Assembly: GCA_036971615.1 (NCBI GenBank)
Contig: JAYKKR010000009.1
Location: 868,001-932,000 of the forward strand
From: Amyloporia xantha
Lineage: Eukaryota; Basidiomycota; Agaricomycetes; Polyporales; Adustoporiaceae
Direction: 5' to 3'
DNA length: 64,000 nt
Positions within the stretch are counted from its first letter, which is position 1. Each line of letters opens with the position of its first letter. Below the pieces are notes generated by a model. The model worked only from the letters and a program-made list of their open reading frames with translations, was not told the origin of the DNA and searched no databases. The translations under genes were made by a program, and so were the position numbers. Shown one piece after another: positions 1-12,414 of the stretch.

Positions 1-2258
1 CAAATAGAGTGCTAGGTGGTCATAAATTCTTCGAGCGTCTCGAGGCCCGTTGTTTCCCTAGTTTTCAAAGACAGACAGCTAAAGATTATCATAGGTGAAA
101 GAGATCTTAGCTTATTTGCAGCTTGTCGATAATCCACAGTTTGTTCCTGCATTTATGCGAGCTATCAACATACCCAGTAGAGGTATTGGAGAGAAGGTGA
201 TCATGATATCTTGATAGCTGTGCGCTTTGTTGATAATGTTCACAAACGCCTGGCTGGTATCCTTGTCCAGACGATCTCGGAGATCTTGGCAACGGCAGAG
301 AAGCTAAAGATCTCCCCTCTGGAGGTAGCAGAGCGCATATACGATGGCAAGATGCCCGACATAAAGCCCCCAGTCGGACGTAAACTTGCGACTTTCTTGC
401 GGCCGATTCGCCAACTTTCTAAATTGGCGACTGAGGTATGTGGGTTTCACATTATGGGCCGTGCGTGACATTTGAAGGACTTGCCTGCCAGAGAATGTCT
501 CCAGCAGATCTTATCCGTCGTCTCCTTGCGTTGATTGACTATGAAAACCACTTAGTAAAGACGCAGCCAGACTGGGAAAGCCGATGGGATAATGTACAAG
601 AGCTGATAAATTTTGCTAGTGAAGTTCAAGCCACTCTGCCCGCTCGAGAAAGTGAAGACTACTCCGACGAAGACTGGGACGTGCATGACGAGTTCGACAG
701 AGATCAGTCAGAGAACGAACACGTCGAGTTAGCATTTGGGCTAGACATCAAGGGCAAAGGAAAGGCAGAGGAAAAGATGGAGGATCACGGGTATGTCACT
801 TCCTGAATCTTCCCGCACAGCGTATCTGATCTTGCTGCACCCAAGCGACTCTCCGTTACGCTTGTTTCTGCAAGCTTCCATGCTTTCTACGGATACAGGA
901 AATCAAGGCGACAACGAATGCAAGGAGGTGGAATATTCGCAACTCACGAACAATGTATCAATATTGATGCCTACTCTCAGAACCCGCAGAAAGTGACCAT
1001 CACCACTTGCCATGCAGCTAAGGGGCTTGAATGGCCTGTGGTCATGGTCCCAGCTGGTCAGGCTGTCTATTTCGAAAATATTCGTAAGATTATACTGAAT
1101 TGTATGAGCAGTCGAGAAGGGTACTTTCCCCTCTCATCGTGCTGAAGATATCCAAGAAGAACGGTACGGAATCAATGAACTATAGTTCAACAACTCACTA
1201 CTGAACTTGTTCTTGGACGCAGACGGTTACTGTATGTTGCTTGCACGCGCGCTCAAGGGCTGTTATACTTGTCGTATTCTACTTCCCGGATGGTCTCTGG
1301 CGAGTCTAAGAAAACGGAGCTATCAGAATTCATTCTGCCTATCCTCCGTCATCAGGTCTAAGCTTCACTGAACTATGGAAACATTTTGAGTGTCGTGCTA
1401 ATATAGTGATCCATTAGAGCCTGTTCACAGATCGTCTGCCACAACTGTCGCAGATTGACCGCGCCCTTTTAGCAGCATTACTTGATCGAAAACCTACGGA
1501 TGAGGCGGAGGTGTTGAAGAAATTGGATGAATGGTATGAATGTGGTTCTTGTTCTCCACAGAATCCTCAGTCTGTGGTTAGTAATGTGACAGTGAAACTC
1601 GATCAACGGGGATATTCTGCCAGTGAAATAAGGACTACAGATCAGACAGCTGGTTCTGCTACAACGTCTTCAACAGTTGAAGGCGCGTATGGAATTTTAT
1701 TCGCATAAGACACTGATTTCATTGCCTTCCATAGCCCCGGCCTTTCGCTCTACTAGAGACTCATTCCCAACAGTCTTGCCCAAGCACCTGATTGGTGCCA
1801 AAACAGCAATATCGCATCCATTCAGTATCCATACTGCCATCTCCGCTCAAAACCATTCGTCCCAAGGCGCTTACATCTCGCAATACCCACAAACGCCTTC
1901 AATGAAACAAACAGGCCCGATGGCGCAGGCGAACTCGTCTAGCACCATCCCCAAACATGGTAGAAGGCCAGACTTACTGGCGAGCTTGCCGATGAATCGA
2001 GCCGTGGAAAAATCGAGACCCCGCGCTGCCATCCCGTCCTCCCATGCGTTTGCTTCCGTTACAACCGACCCAGATAATCGGCAATTTACGATCCCTGCCT
2101 CCTCAGGCTCATCGGCTGGCACCCCGCCAGGAGGGCATGTGCCAATCTCATCACCAGTCGTCCAGTTAGCAGGGGGGAAACGAGCTCTTGGTATGAGTGG
2201 ACGGAGGCAGGGTGGTTACCAGAATAAGAAGTTCAAGGCGCCTGGTGGTGATGCATAA
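1..2258 (+). CDS. SRS2/UvrD-type DNA helicase, 3' part
   Basis: C-terminal part of a superfamily 1A 3'-5' DNA helicase of the Srs2/PcrA/UvrD type, which unwinds DNA and in fungi removes Rad51 filaments. The 5' part lies outside the window. Visible in order across several exons: a GGHKFFER segment at about 14-43, an INIPSRGIGEK block at about 166-198, the motif V region TTCHAAKGLEWPVV at about 1002-1040, and motif VI (RRLLYVACTRAQ) at about 1222-1258 after an intron. The last exon (about 1680-2258) encodes a Ser/Pro/Gln-rich, probably disordered tail ending in a basic stretch, as is usual for Srs2-type proteins. An acidic insert (about 650-760) separates the helicase blocks. Family assignment rests on motifs V and VI. 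Whether it is the Srs2 orthologue or another UvrD-like helicase cannot be settled without the N-terminus. Confidence 0.82.
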
Positions 2259-2776
2259 CATTGCGTGTACTATGCATTTTGAAATGCAGATTGCTACTTC
2301 ATATCCTCCCTAGAGGGACTACCCTGTCACTTCATACATCTTCTGATTTCGTTCATACTTATCTATATAAATGCGTATTTGTTCTCATCGTTACTCAGGT
2401 CTCAGGCATCTGCGTTTCTAGCGCCGACGTCTGCCAGCCTCATGGCAGGCAAAAGTGCAATCCTGTAGTCCGAAGGTGTCGCTCTGCACATGGTTTGATA
2501 GCTCCAGTGAGAATGAAAATGTATGAAAGGTAACGGAAATCACTTGTCGCCGTGCATCGAATATAAAGACGTGTTCTCGATGTGACTTCCATCGTCATCA
2601 AGCATCTCTTTCTTGCAGCCTACGTACACACACGACTTCGACGAAGACCTTTACATAATGCCTCGCGTTGGGAAACGTAGTCTACCCGCAGTAGCAGCAT
2701 GCGGCAGCTCACATTAAAGCTTTTCATCTAAGGAGTCCAACGTCAGTTCCCCGCATTCCCCAGATTGTCCTTCCCC

Positions 2777-3617
2777 ATGCCTGCATCACCCAGCAAAAGC
2801 AAACCTCGTCGTCCCATGGACGCGTTCGACAAGCTACGCGAGAAGGCGTTTGCCCCACGAGAAACCCCCGTAACCTCTTTCATGCTTGCCACAGCTGTAA
2901 CACGGCCCATGGCGCCTGAGCCACCGCCGACTCCCCTAGAGCCCGCTGTGACTTCATATCCGCAAGTGACGCCGCAACAGGTTTGTGGATATCCACTTTG
3001 GCATGAGGTGTGGGAGTCGAAGGAACAGGACCTCGCCGCGTCGCCGTCAAAAGTCAAATCAATCGAATTGGCAAGACCGCCAATGAGAGATCGACCGCCT
3101 GCACGCAAAGCGAGCAAAGACACGTCCAGGTATGTTGTTGCTGCTGAAGGTGGAAGGAAAGTAACCAATCTTCACACAAGCATGAGTTTCAAGGAGTCGG
3201 CAGATGGCCGAATGGTAAAGTTTGGCAATATGGCTTCTCGATAATATATCAGTGACTCCGATTTGTGTAGGTCACTGCAACGTTTGCCATGCCAGGAGTG
3301 AAAAAGGAAAACATGCATGTTAGTTATCGCACAAAATACCTTTTCGTCAGCTGGCACGTAGTGAAGATCACCGAGAAGGAGGAGAACGATGTTCTGATAC
3401 GGGATCGAGAGGTTATAAAGAACTGTCAGATGATCCCATTGCCGGAGGGAACAAAGGTGCATAGATCATGCGAAGTTCACAAGAGACCACCGTCGGCTGA
3501 TCGGTTTTGTTCTAGTTCGCTGATATCAAGGCGTCGCGAGACAGCCGGAGTTTGATACTATCTTATCCAAACTCGCGCTGTATACGGGTGGACTCACATT
3601 CTGCAAGAGTATGGTGA
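2777..3617 (+). CDS. Hsp20-like (alpha-crystallin domain) protein
   Basis: Three exons (2777-3214, 3271-3456, 3516-3617) join in frame to about 241 aa with normal GT-AG introns. The first exon is a Pro/Ser-rich, low-complexity N-terminal region. The second carries the small heat-shock-like core: FAMPGVKKENMHVSYRT, then KITEKEE and MIPLPEGTK. The third supplies the closing strand (SRSLILSYPNSR) and a short tail. Hsp20-fold proteins with long disordered N-termini are common in Agaricomycetes and are presumed chaperone-like. The start was set at the first in-frame ATG (2777). A short upstream ATG at about 2658 runs into a stop and is not used. Being a true stress chaperone rather than an Hsp20-like adaptor is inference. 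Confidence 0.75.
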
Positions 3618-5620
3618 CCGTAGTTTCACCAGCTTCTTCGTTCTGACAATGTCTACGCAGACGGCGTTATCGGGACCCACGGAATCTCATTCCTGTGTGC
3701 CAGACAAGAGTGGTCAATAACGAGCTGTACAAATCGTCAAAGCTGGACAACCTCTCATAGGACGCTCGCTGATATGTTTGTAGACGGGGAAAAGGGTTCG
3801 CTGTGAATGTAAATGATAATAGTTCATAGGTAAATCCAAGAATATAGTGCGTACTCCTCTGGACGGAGAAAATTCCAGCTTGCACCGTTGAATGAGTAGG
3901 CGCCACGCGAGTTCCTGTCGACTGTACCAAGTAGGATAATGGCATGTCTTGCAGATGCCACTCCAAAAACACAACATACCTGGCACAGTCGAGCGTGGTC
4001 TATGCAAGAGTCATCGAAGAAATCAGCAGTAGTCATTCGACCTCATCCCAGATCTCTTTGGCGAGCCACTCTTCCAGACCTCGGTCTTGCAGAGTGTTGG
4101 GAAGGTGTTGCAGAGCTAGTCAGCAGCTTTACCCAATTCACCAGGCTTCGACAATACCGAGAACACGACTTTTCAGATGCGCCTTCTAAAGAGCCCCTCC
4201 TAAGTGTTTTTCGGCGGGAAGCCTGCTCGTGAAGCACCGACCGTCAAGGCCTGTGATGCGTGATCAATACAGTTGCTGGCGAGGTGACCGAGTCGTCTAT
4301 GACGAGTTTAAATGGGATGCCGAGAACTTCGGCGGTGCCCTCGATGACTCCCACAGTGATATCACATAGATTGGTCATGAGACATTTCGACGACGATGCA
4401 GGCCAGTGATGCTGGAGAGAAGAAGATGGTGTTAGAGAGGTGTACTAAAAGCCTTCGACGTGCAAAGTCCTGGATAAGTTGACTGCTCAACTCTGAGCTC
4501 GCCAAGTCAAGCTAGACAAGTAGGGGACCGGGTCGAAGGCTGTTTTGAAGCCATAGGCCGCATCAGATCAGAAACTCGCGGGTTGAGCAGAGGCGAGATA
4601 GACATGTGAGCGACACAGCTACAGAGTCGAAGATGGTCGCTGATACATGGAAGTGTATTGGGTTTTACGCAAGATCTAGCCGGATGCGAAGGCTGTTGGG
4701 TTGGTAAATCTAGACCAAGCAAGGTGGCGCAAGTTGTGCACGAAGGGCCCATACAGACTGAGTAACTGAGACTCTTAGATACGATAGACACCATACAGTG
4801 TACGGTGTTTCACTGATCCCTGGTATCGTATGCCTCTGGCCCTTTCGTAAGTCTGAAAAGTATCCGATACCGGATGCCTGATGTACATGTGTCTGGAATC
4901 GAGCTGGAAGTGTGGCCCATTTACAGGTCTATGACATCAGGACCCAATAATAAGCAATAGATTGAACCACAGACTGCGCCAGAACATTGCAATGTCGAAT
5001 CTTCATGTATCAATATCTAGTTCCAGAGGCCCGGGGGGCGTACAGCTTCGACACGTTTCCTCAGCGATGTTGAGCGTTAAAGAATTCATCTAAAGCATAT
5101 GGATAGATTACCCAGCACGGCCTCGCGAAAGCAGAAAGGCTGCTATGATCCGCAATGAGACCTCAGGCCTCATGAGGCAACGGTCACTAGTACTGGTCAG
5201 ACTGTCAGAGCACTCACTGGCAGTGTCAGAGTCACTCAGCACGGGCGTCGGTGAGGTAAATGTCTGATACAGTTACTGTAATTATAAATTGTTATTGGAC
5301 CTATCACGAGCCAGACAAGAGCATAAGTATACCAAAAGAGGGACTTATTCTTGAGTTATTGTCTCAAAGTAATTTATCACATACTGAACATATCCCAATT
5401 AAGGAACTTGTTGGTCTTCCAGCGCCGTTCCACATAGCAGACTTCTTGCTCATGACGTTTTCCTCAATCCTCTCACTGCTGGTAGCCTGCTGAATGCTAG
5501 AAGTAACGTCCTGTTCTTGCTGAAACCTGTAGTAGCCACTCTGTCACAGAAACTTGTGCTCGGTCTCTAGTGTCTGCCACTGTCTGGATCTTAAACGAGC
5601 TGCAGCACCTGCTTGCAACT
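3618..5620. other. intergenic stretch with weak gene-like remnants
   Basis: About 2 kb without a gene I can assemble. On the minus strand, two stretches read like real protein: about 4240-4375 (contains GTAEVLGIPFKLVIDDS) and about 4033-4110 (ends EEWLAKEIWDEVE then a stop at 4033). The intervening frames are broken and no family is recognised. These may be the 3' exons of an intron-rich gene on the minus strand or the remains of one. The stretch 4500-5250 shows only short, biased open frames. The last few hundred bases presumably hold the promoter of the arrestin-domain gene. Confidence 0.4.
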
Positions 5621-8600
5621 ATGGTAGGACAGGGTCGACTGGAGGCGATGAATGCTTCGCCACATCATGCAAAGGTGAGGGTCTCGCTAACGCTGGCCGA
5701 CTCCTTGTTTGTGGCCGGAAGTACCATCACCGGCAAGATGGAGATGGAATGCAAGGCGGACTTTGGTCTAGGCATAGGTATAATCATGGTGGAACTCTTT
5801 GCTGTTGAAGGTTTGTCGCGCATCACTTTATCTATTCTGTTCTCATGTTGGAGTGTCTAACAGAACTCACATCCCGCGATCACTCTGCCACTTCTACCTT
5901 CTTGCACACAAGGCGTCTCTTTCAAGGTCCAGGACTCCCGCCATCAAATGCAGTCCAAACACATACCTACCCTGGAGATCCGCCACTTCCTACAAATTAT
6001 TACACCGCGCGCCGCGGTATCACTACCTTTCTCTTCAGGCTACCAATTCCGGAATCGTCTCCGTCTGCTATCAATTTCGGTTCCGGCCTTGCCCAGGTGA
6101 GATATGAAGTGCGAGCCACCATAGGAGTTGTATGGAAAGGAGAAAACAGACTTGTGTTCGACAAGAAAATGGTAGATGTAGTGGAGAGTTTTGAAGAAGA
6201 CTTTTCGAGGGTGGAACCGGAGGCCGTTATCGTGGGTGAGAATGGTAGAATTTGGGTTCAGGGTAAAGTCGTCGGGGGGTTCATGGTGGCTGGACAACCT
6301 GGCTGTGTCGAATTGCAAGTCAAGAACCATTCGTCGAAGAAGGTTAGTGTGTGTTATTGTTGGAAATTGCACCGTTCTCATGTAGCCAATTATAGAATAC
6401 GGGCCTCTCAATTTCATTGACTAGGGAGCTCTATTTACCTAGTCAACATTTAAAACAGAAGCAACCCCTGCAGATTACCGACACACTCACCTCAGTGTCC
6501 TTTAGGGGCCCTGACTACATCATCCAGGCTGGCGCAGAAGGTGTAGCTAATCTGGTCTTTGATTTACCACTCACCGCCAGGGGCGTAAAGGGAGGACAGC
6601 GTCAAGGGGATGAAGAGGCGAGAAAAATCATCGAGCCACTATTCGAAGTCCGATGTCTAGTCAATGTCAAGCTATCTATGGGCATTGGAAGGTGGGCTCT
6701 TTCTGCAGCGTTTTGGTAGCTCCAGATTATTAATGGTGGAGATAGTAAAGACATTGTTTTGAGCATTCCTGTGACGGTGCTGCATCCATCAGCCGTACCA
6801 ATTCTTCCCGATCCAGACCCTTATGTAGTACCCCCGCAGCCATACCCTGCACCCATGTACGATCCAATGTCTGCAATGGCGTATCCTCCTCTACCCATGT
6901 CTCCCATACCGCTGATGGACCGATCTCTGAGTCCGTATTCCTACGCATCGCCGCCTATGTCGCCTCCTTTGCTACCTTATGTGGATCAAGGCCAGGTGTG
7001 GCTCCCGCCGCCTGTACCTGGTTCAGCTTCTTACCCATTCTTTTACCCTCCTCCACCACCGCCCATGACCGGTCAATATTACGTCAATCCTCCACAGTCA
7101 CTGTCAATGCCATACGCTCCGCCTCCACGACCCTCCAGTGCAGAGCCAATTCCATCGCAGCCATTCGACGGCGTTTCTGGTGGCCTTCCACTGGCACCAG
7201 TTCAGCAGGCGCTGCTTCCTTTGGCATCAGACAACCAGCAATCTCCGGAGCGCGAGGAGGGCAAGGGGGAGCGCGCCTCGCGAATTGCACTCCACCTGCG
7301 CATGTCTTCGCGCCATAGGTCAGTATCGCCTCCTGCCCACCGTTATGCGGTGCCTATAGCACCCGAACTGCACGCACTGGCAGTGCCGCATTCGCCATCA
7401 TCGTCAATATCTGGACCAGGCATAGCGTCTTATGTGCAGCCCAGTCTGAGCCCATCTTCGTCTCCTCAAACTCAGCGCCGCCGTCCGTCGGTACCAAATC
7501 TTCCTGCGTCTCCTGCGAGGTCACAAGGCTCGGTTGTGTCTCCACGTCCAATGCCTTCTCCCAAGCATTCGTTCTCAGTTAACCCATTCGAGCAGATCAC
7601 ACACGTCGAGCAGCTAGAACGCATTGCTGCTCAGGTCGACAGCGAGAATGCGAACATGTCTGTACCTGGTGTTTCGCCAGTAACCAGCGTAGGCAATCGA
7701 GATAAGACGTTACCGCGTATGCCTGATCCAACAGAACGCCAAGTCGTATCCCTTGCTATACCTACACGAGTAGACAACATCTTTGTCCGCGATGCGGTTC
7801 GTCCCGACGACACGCCACCGACACCAACACTCGCTGCGGTCACGTCGTTGAAAGTTCCTCGTACTACTGGTTTAGGCGTGGATGTTGGACTGAGCGGCCT
7901 TGATGCACTGGAGGCTAAATTACTCGCGGAGGTTGGAACGCGAAAGGCGGAAAAGAACGAGCGGCCAGATGTACGATCGGTGCTTCCTATCGCAATACCT
8001 CGACCGATGGAGGGCGATCCTGCCAATGAGTCAGCGATCTCGAGCCTTACACTACCTGGACTCGACTGGGACGCGAAGACTCTTAAGTTGGGACAAACAA
8101 ACATGGAGCATGATATCGATCAAGAAGAGCAAGACGATGGGCGGACCTTGACGGAACGGAGGAGAGACCACCAGCGAGATCGGGAGAGCAAGGAAAACAA
8201 GCAAGCTGGGTCAGCTGGGGCTAAGAGATCGAAAGACAAGGACAAACATGGCGGAAGGCGTAACGGAGAGCACGCCGTTGCGTCCAAGGATGAGGAGCTC
8301 CATAAGCTGAAGAAAACCGTTGAGGGTCGGGTTGCAGCATGGTTAGGAACCATTGATCCCGATGTTCCACCGCGCTCCGGGACCCCACCTCCCTCCAGTC
8401 CCAAGAAGGTAGCAGACCTCACTGATTTGACTCGTGAGGATGCACAGGGAAGGGTAGCTGCTTGGCTTGGAACCATCCATTCGCAGACTGAAAAACGTTC
8501 GTCTCCTTCTCCTGAAGTAGAAAGACAAGTTGAATCGAACCCGCACGAGGTGCAGCGTCCGCAAAGCCTTCCTCCAGCAGACGCTCGAACAAGCGACCAT

Positions 8601-9368
8601 GAGAATGTGTCTGCTTCTCCGAACCCTCGTTCGTCTGGATTCGTTCCGATTGGCTCTCTACGTCCAGGAAGAATGCAAGTACCTACTCCAACTAGACCCA
8701 CAAACCCCAGCAATACGGAGAAGGTCTCCCCTCATCTCGTGGTTAATACACCTCGACCGCTCGATCCTGAAGTCCGTTATGATATTCGTTCTGCACGTGG
8801 TGGACGGGGAGGCAAAGTGGCAGCGGTGGCCGCTATCTGGGCTTCCGCTACACAAGTGAAAGACCAGGCTCATTCTCAGTCAAAGCCGACTATGACAAGC
8901 GGACGAGTCGTCGTATCCCCGAAATCACTTATTTCCTCAACTCCTGTCGGGAAGCCCGCCAGCTCTTCGAAAAGCCCAGCTGTTCCGAAACCTGTCGCCA
9001 AGCTTGTACAGCCTCCTGCAATGCCTTTAAAGATAACTCAACCTGCCCTACCTACCAAATTGCCGCCAAATGTGGACCCCACTACCAAGCGAGCGAGAAT
9101 GACCAAGTCGACCTCTGTACCAGCAATGATATCTTCATCCCTTGCGACGCCCATGCTTTCTTCCACCGCGTCTCTAGCTCATCCGTCTCCTCCCCTGGCT
9201 GACCGGCACAAAGTGAATGTCAAGTTTGCCCCTATCGCTTCCGGAGACTCGCAAGTGGCCAATAAGGTAGATACCAGCAAGTCTCCTGTTACCCGAGGCG
9301 AACTTGCGTTTGGTCGGGCGCGGCTGCGAGAGCTTATCAAGCGTTATCAAGGCCCGACTGATGCGTGA
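5621..9368 (+). CDS. arrestin-domain protein with long disordered tail
   Basis: Four exons (5621-5810, 5864-6342, 6396-6691, 6746-9368) with in-phase GT-AG introns give about 1195 aa. The first ~320 residues have the beta-rich pattern of arrestin N and C domains (KVRVSLTLADSLFVAGSTI near the start; VCYNFL-like strands; PQITDTLTSVSF). Alpha-arrestins act as adaptors that bring ubiquitin ligases to membrane transporters. The rest is a Pro/Ser-rich disordered region with many MSP/PPP runs. A short motif, GRVAAWLGTI, occurs twice at about 8325-8352 and 8449-8476, and a related VAAVAAIWAS occurs near 8817-8850. No clear PPxY is seen in the parts read closely. The start is the first ATG in frame; an upstream coding exon cannot be excluded. 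The adaptor role is inferred from the family. Confidence 0.72.
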
Positions 9369-10028
9369 CAATCTCATGGTGTCATTTTTGATATTGAGTC
9401 CTCATCACAATCCTGTTGTATACCCTTTGCATCTTGCTTGCACTTGCTCTCGGAACATCTTCGCATTGATTTATTGTCATCTATTTTCACTGCTTCCTCT
9501 GCATGCTCCTTATTACCCTGTAACGACAAGTCACGACCGGTAATGAATGTAATAGTAATACTTGTTCTCCGACATGAAGGTCAGCTTCTCTTACCGACAC
9601 TGTATCAAATTATCAACAAGTTCGTAAGTTTTCTGCGGCATATATAACTAGATCTGTAACTGATTGTTTCATGCACGCAGCTCACCAACATGAGGATGTT
9701 GTCCGGTCTGTATAATTATGTCACTCCGTAAGACCTCACAAAAGATTATATCAGAATAACTATATTTTGTGACTGCACTTTGGTCGCACTGCTCAGCTGA
9801 ATGGAGCACGTTTGTGGATATCGTACCTCAGGGGACAAGTTGTATTACGAGACTGAATCGCCCGGTATACTACTAATCTAAAGCGGTGGCAAAGCTACAA
9901 ACAGACTAAGATCAACGTTGCTGTATCATATATAATGGTGTCTAATTACTGTACGATAATATTATTGTTCAACAAACCACAGGTGGCAAGCCCATGATGG
10001 GCAAGATTGGTGCACAGTGCAACCCACT
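9369..10028. other. intergenic, convergent gene ends
   Basis: About 660 bp between the 3' ends of the arrestin-domain gene (+) and the phosphatase gene (-). It is AT-rich and has no coding signature or repeat that I can see. It presumably contains both 3' untranslated regions. Confidence 0.6.
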
Positions 10029-12414
10029 TCACGAGAGGTCCCCCACCTTCGGACACTTGATACTCACGAGTCTTGCCTTTATTCCTGCATCATTGTCTCC
10101 AAACTGTATCCGCCGTGTCTTCGGCGATTTTCGGGGAGACGATACCTGTCGCGAGGGGCTTGCATGGTCCGCGATACGTGCGAAACGATGATAGGAAGCC
10201 AAGTCGTCTTCTACGTCCCCCTCGTCTTCATCCTCGTCACTGTCATCGACATCGTTGTCATCTTCAGGCTCGCTCCCTTCTGGCTTATCTGTGCTGTCAC
10301 TTGGGCGCTGAAGGACCAGCGCCGTCAATCTTCGCCCGTACAGACACCCTGTATCGATGCCCACGCTCCACCTCTTGATGTCTAGCCCACGGGTCGCAGC
10401 GTGACCATATACAACAGTCGCCGGCTCGCAAGGCAATGATATTGTCTCTTCGTCACTGTCATCATCCTCTGCTTCCATAACTCTTCGAGGGACAGGCGCA
10501 GGGACAAGATCTGATGGCGCCAGCGAGGAGTTATCGAAACCTGCGCAGCGGCCAATCTGATCATTCCAAACCTCGCTCCACGGTGTACCTTTCTTATTGT
10601 TCCTGAGAGTGAGCGACCTTGTCAGGGCATTCTACCCGTAGACCGCATGGGAATCACGCACCGAGTCACTTTGCCTTTCTTCCTGATACCTCTCATGTTG
10701 AGTAAGACCCACGGATCGCGATTATCTGGAATTTCCAACAGAATCGCCCTCTCTTGCGCCGTCCGTAGCTGCTCCAAGGTCCTGTTTTGACGCAGCAGTG
10801 CCTCCGCGCCTACCGAGGGCAAGAGCGCTCGCTGGGCGTCCGACGACGATGGCAGCACGCTGTTGCCACCTTCTGGTTCAGGATCCAGGTCAGGAGGGTG
10901 CGCTAGCGGTTGGCGTTTATCCGTCACCGGGCGCTTGGGATCCGACGGCAAGAGGCCCGCATGGGCCACGAAGAAATGCTCCGACGGGACGTGGAGCACC
11001 AGCGGAAGTGAATAGAGACATTCCTTCTGCGTCTGCGTTAGGGCCCTGCAGGTCCGCCGTGAATGGGAAACAGAGTGTCAGCACCCCTGCGCCAGGGCTG
11101 TCAGACAAGGGCGTGGGCACGTACTTCGCCAGCCAGTAGTGGTCCGCGAAGATCGGCCAATCCTTCTTCGCGCGACCCTTGCCTGCGCGCGGAATCCGCC
11201 GCCACCACTCCGCGCGCCACGTACCCGCAGCCCGTTTGCGCGCTGTGTCCGCCCACTCGTCCGGATCAGCTGACCCCTTCGGGTCGTGCTTCCTGTCGTG
11301 CTCCCACTCAGCCTCGATCCGCGCGAGGAACTCCCTCCCGCTGTGCACTGGCGGGTCCGGACGCGCTTGCGGGTAGTCGCGCGGTACGAAGTGCTGCACG
11401 TGGAGCGGCTCGAACCAGTCGCGCCACGCACGCCACTGGACGACCATCTGGTCGTGGTTCCCGCGCACGGCGTACACCTGACCGCGCTCTGACCCGCATT
11501 TGCGCTTGGAAATGAAGTCGATGACGGCCATAGAGCCGACCAGCGTCGATTTGGCCATCACATCGCCCGCAAAAACGATAGTGTCTGTCTCTGGCGTGTA
11601 GGTTACGGCAGAAAGAAGATTACTGTGAAGACAAACATGAGTGAGCGGTGCTGTGAGACAGTGAGGATGACACGAGGTGGAGCGTGTCAATTAAGCCGCA
11701 ACATGGGAGCAGTTGAAGTCAAAAGACGGCTGGCACACTCTGCATGTCTATGCCCAGCGCATTCTCACCCATCTAGGGCGCCGTGTTGCGCGCACAGACA
11801 GACAGTTCGACAGACAGGCAAGGACTCCCAGTGCTCACGTGCTTCGGAGATGAGAGATCTACGGCGTCGACGACGTCGCTTCTGCAGGCTTCTCGCGGTT
11901 ACCAATTCAGATCATGCGCAGATCATCCGAAGTGCTCGGAGCAGTGTGCCGAGCATCCCAATGAAACGTGGAGCGCACTCCAAGGGCGGTGAACGGGCAC
12001 GGGGAGGGATGGAATGGCACGTACTGGAGGGACTTGTTCATGCCATGAACGTCGCCAATGACGAGTAGACGTTTACTGGGGTCGCCTGTGCATCCTGTGA
12101 GCACTATGCGAATACCAGAACTGCATTAGAGCGTACTGAGGCCTGTGTCATCCTCGGATAGGGTGTTGAAATGAATAATCTTCTTAAAATCAGGGAAGTC
12201 TAACTTCCGCTGGTGAGTCATGTCTGTCGCAACGCATTGAAACAAGGAACGAACCATAGTTGGGCTGCTTCTTAAGCGGCTCAAATATTGGTCTATGTAG
12301 TCGAGGGACCAGGTTGAACTCCGTTGCAATTCCCAGGAGGAATACGGAGGTCAAGAAAACGGCAAACACTGCATACGATGCCTCGGGAATCTTACTGCGC
12401 AACTTGCGCAGCAT
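10029..12414 (-). CDS. membrane-anchored calcineurin-like phosphatase (Ppn2-like)
   Basis: Minus-strand gene of six or so exons. The N-terminus (from 12414) is a short basic stretch followed by one hydrophobic segment (YAVFAVFLTSVFLLGIA), a signal anchor. The metallophosphatase motifs follow in order: LLVIGDVHGMNKSL (about 12040-12080), VFAGDVMAKST (about 11550-11590), VRGNHDQMV (about 11445-11475), VAHAGLLP (about 10950-10980), KGTPWSEVWND (about 10560-10595) and VVYGHAATRG (about 10385-10415). These are the metal-binding blocks of the calcineurin-like family, and the layout resembles yeast Ppn2, a vacuolar endopolyphosphatase. The C-terminus has an acidic insert and a basic tail. A roughly 400-bp intron spans 11623-12024. 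The first intron (about 12215-12260) does not fit one obvious phase, so the join after residue 54 is uncertain. Polyphosphate as substrate is inference. Confidence 0.8.

Noticed and set aside
3939..4060. HET-domain fragment suggested by HSRAWSMQES
   Set aside because: Only a short resemblance to the RAWT-QE motif; the flanking sequence does not continue as a HET domain in any frame.
8120..8713. 197-codon open frame antisense to the arrestin-protein tail
   Set aside because: It mirrors the low-complexity Ser/Pro/Arg codons of the real gene on the other strand; the sense exon is phase-consistent over 2.6 kb.
11063..11515. 150-codon plus-strand open frame
   Set aside because: Antisense shadow of the GC-rich phosphatase exon, which carries the metal-binding motifs.
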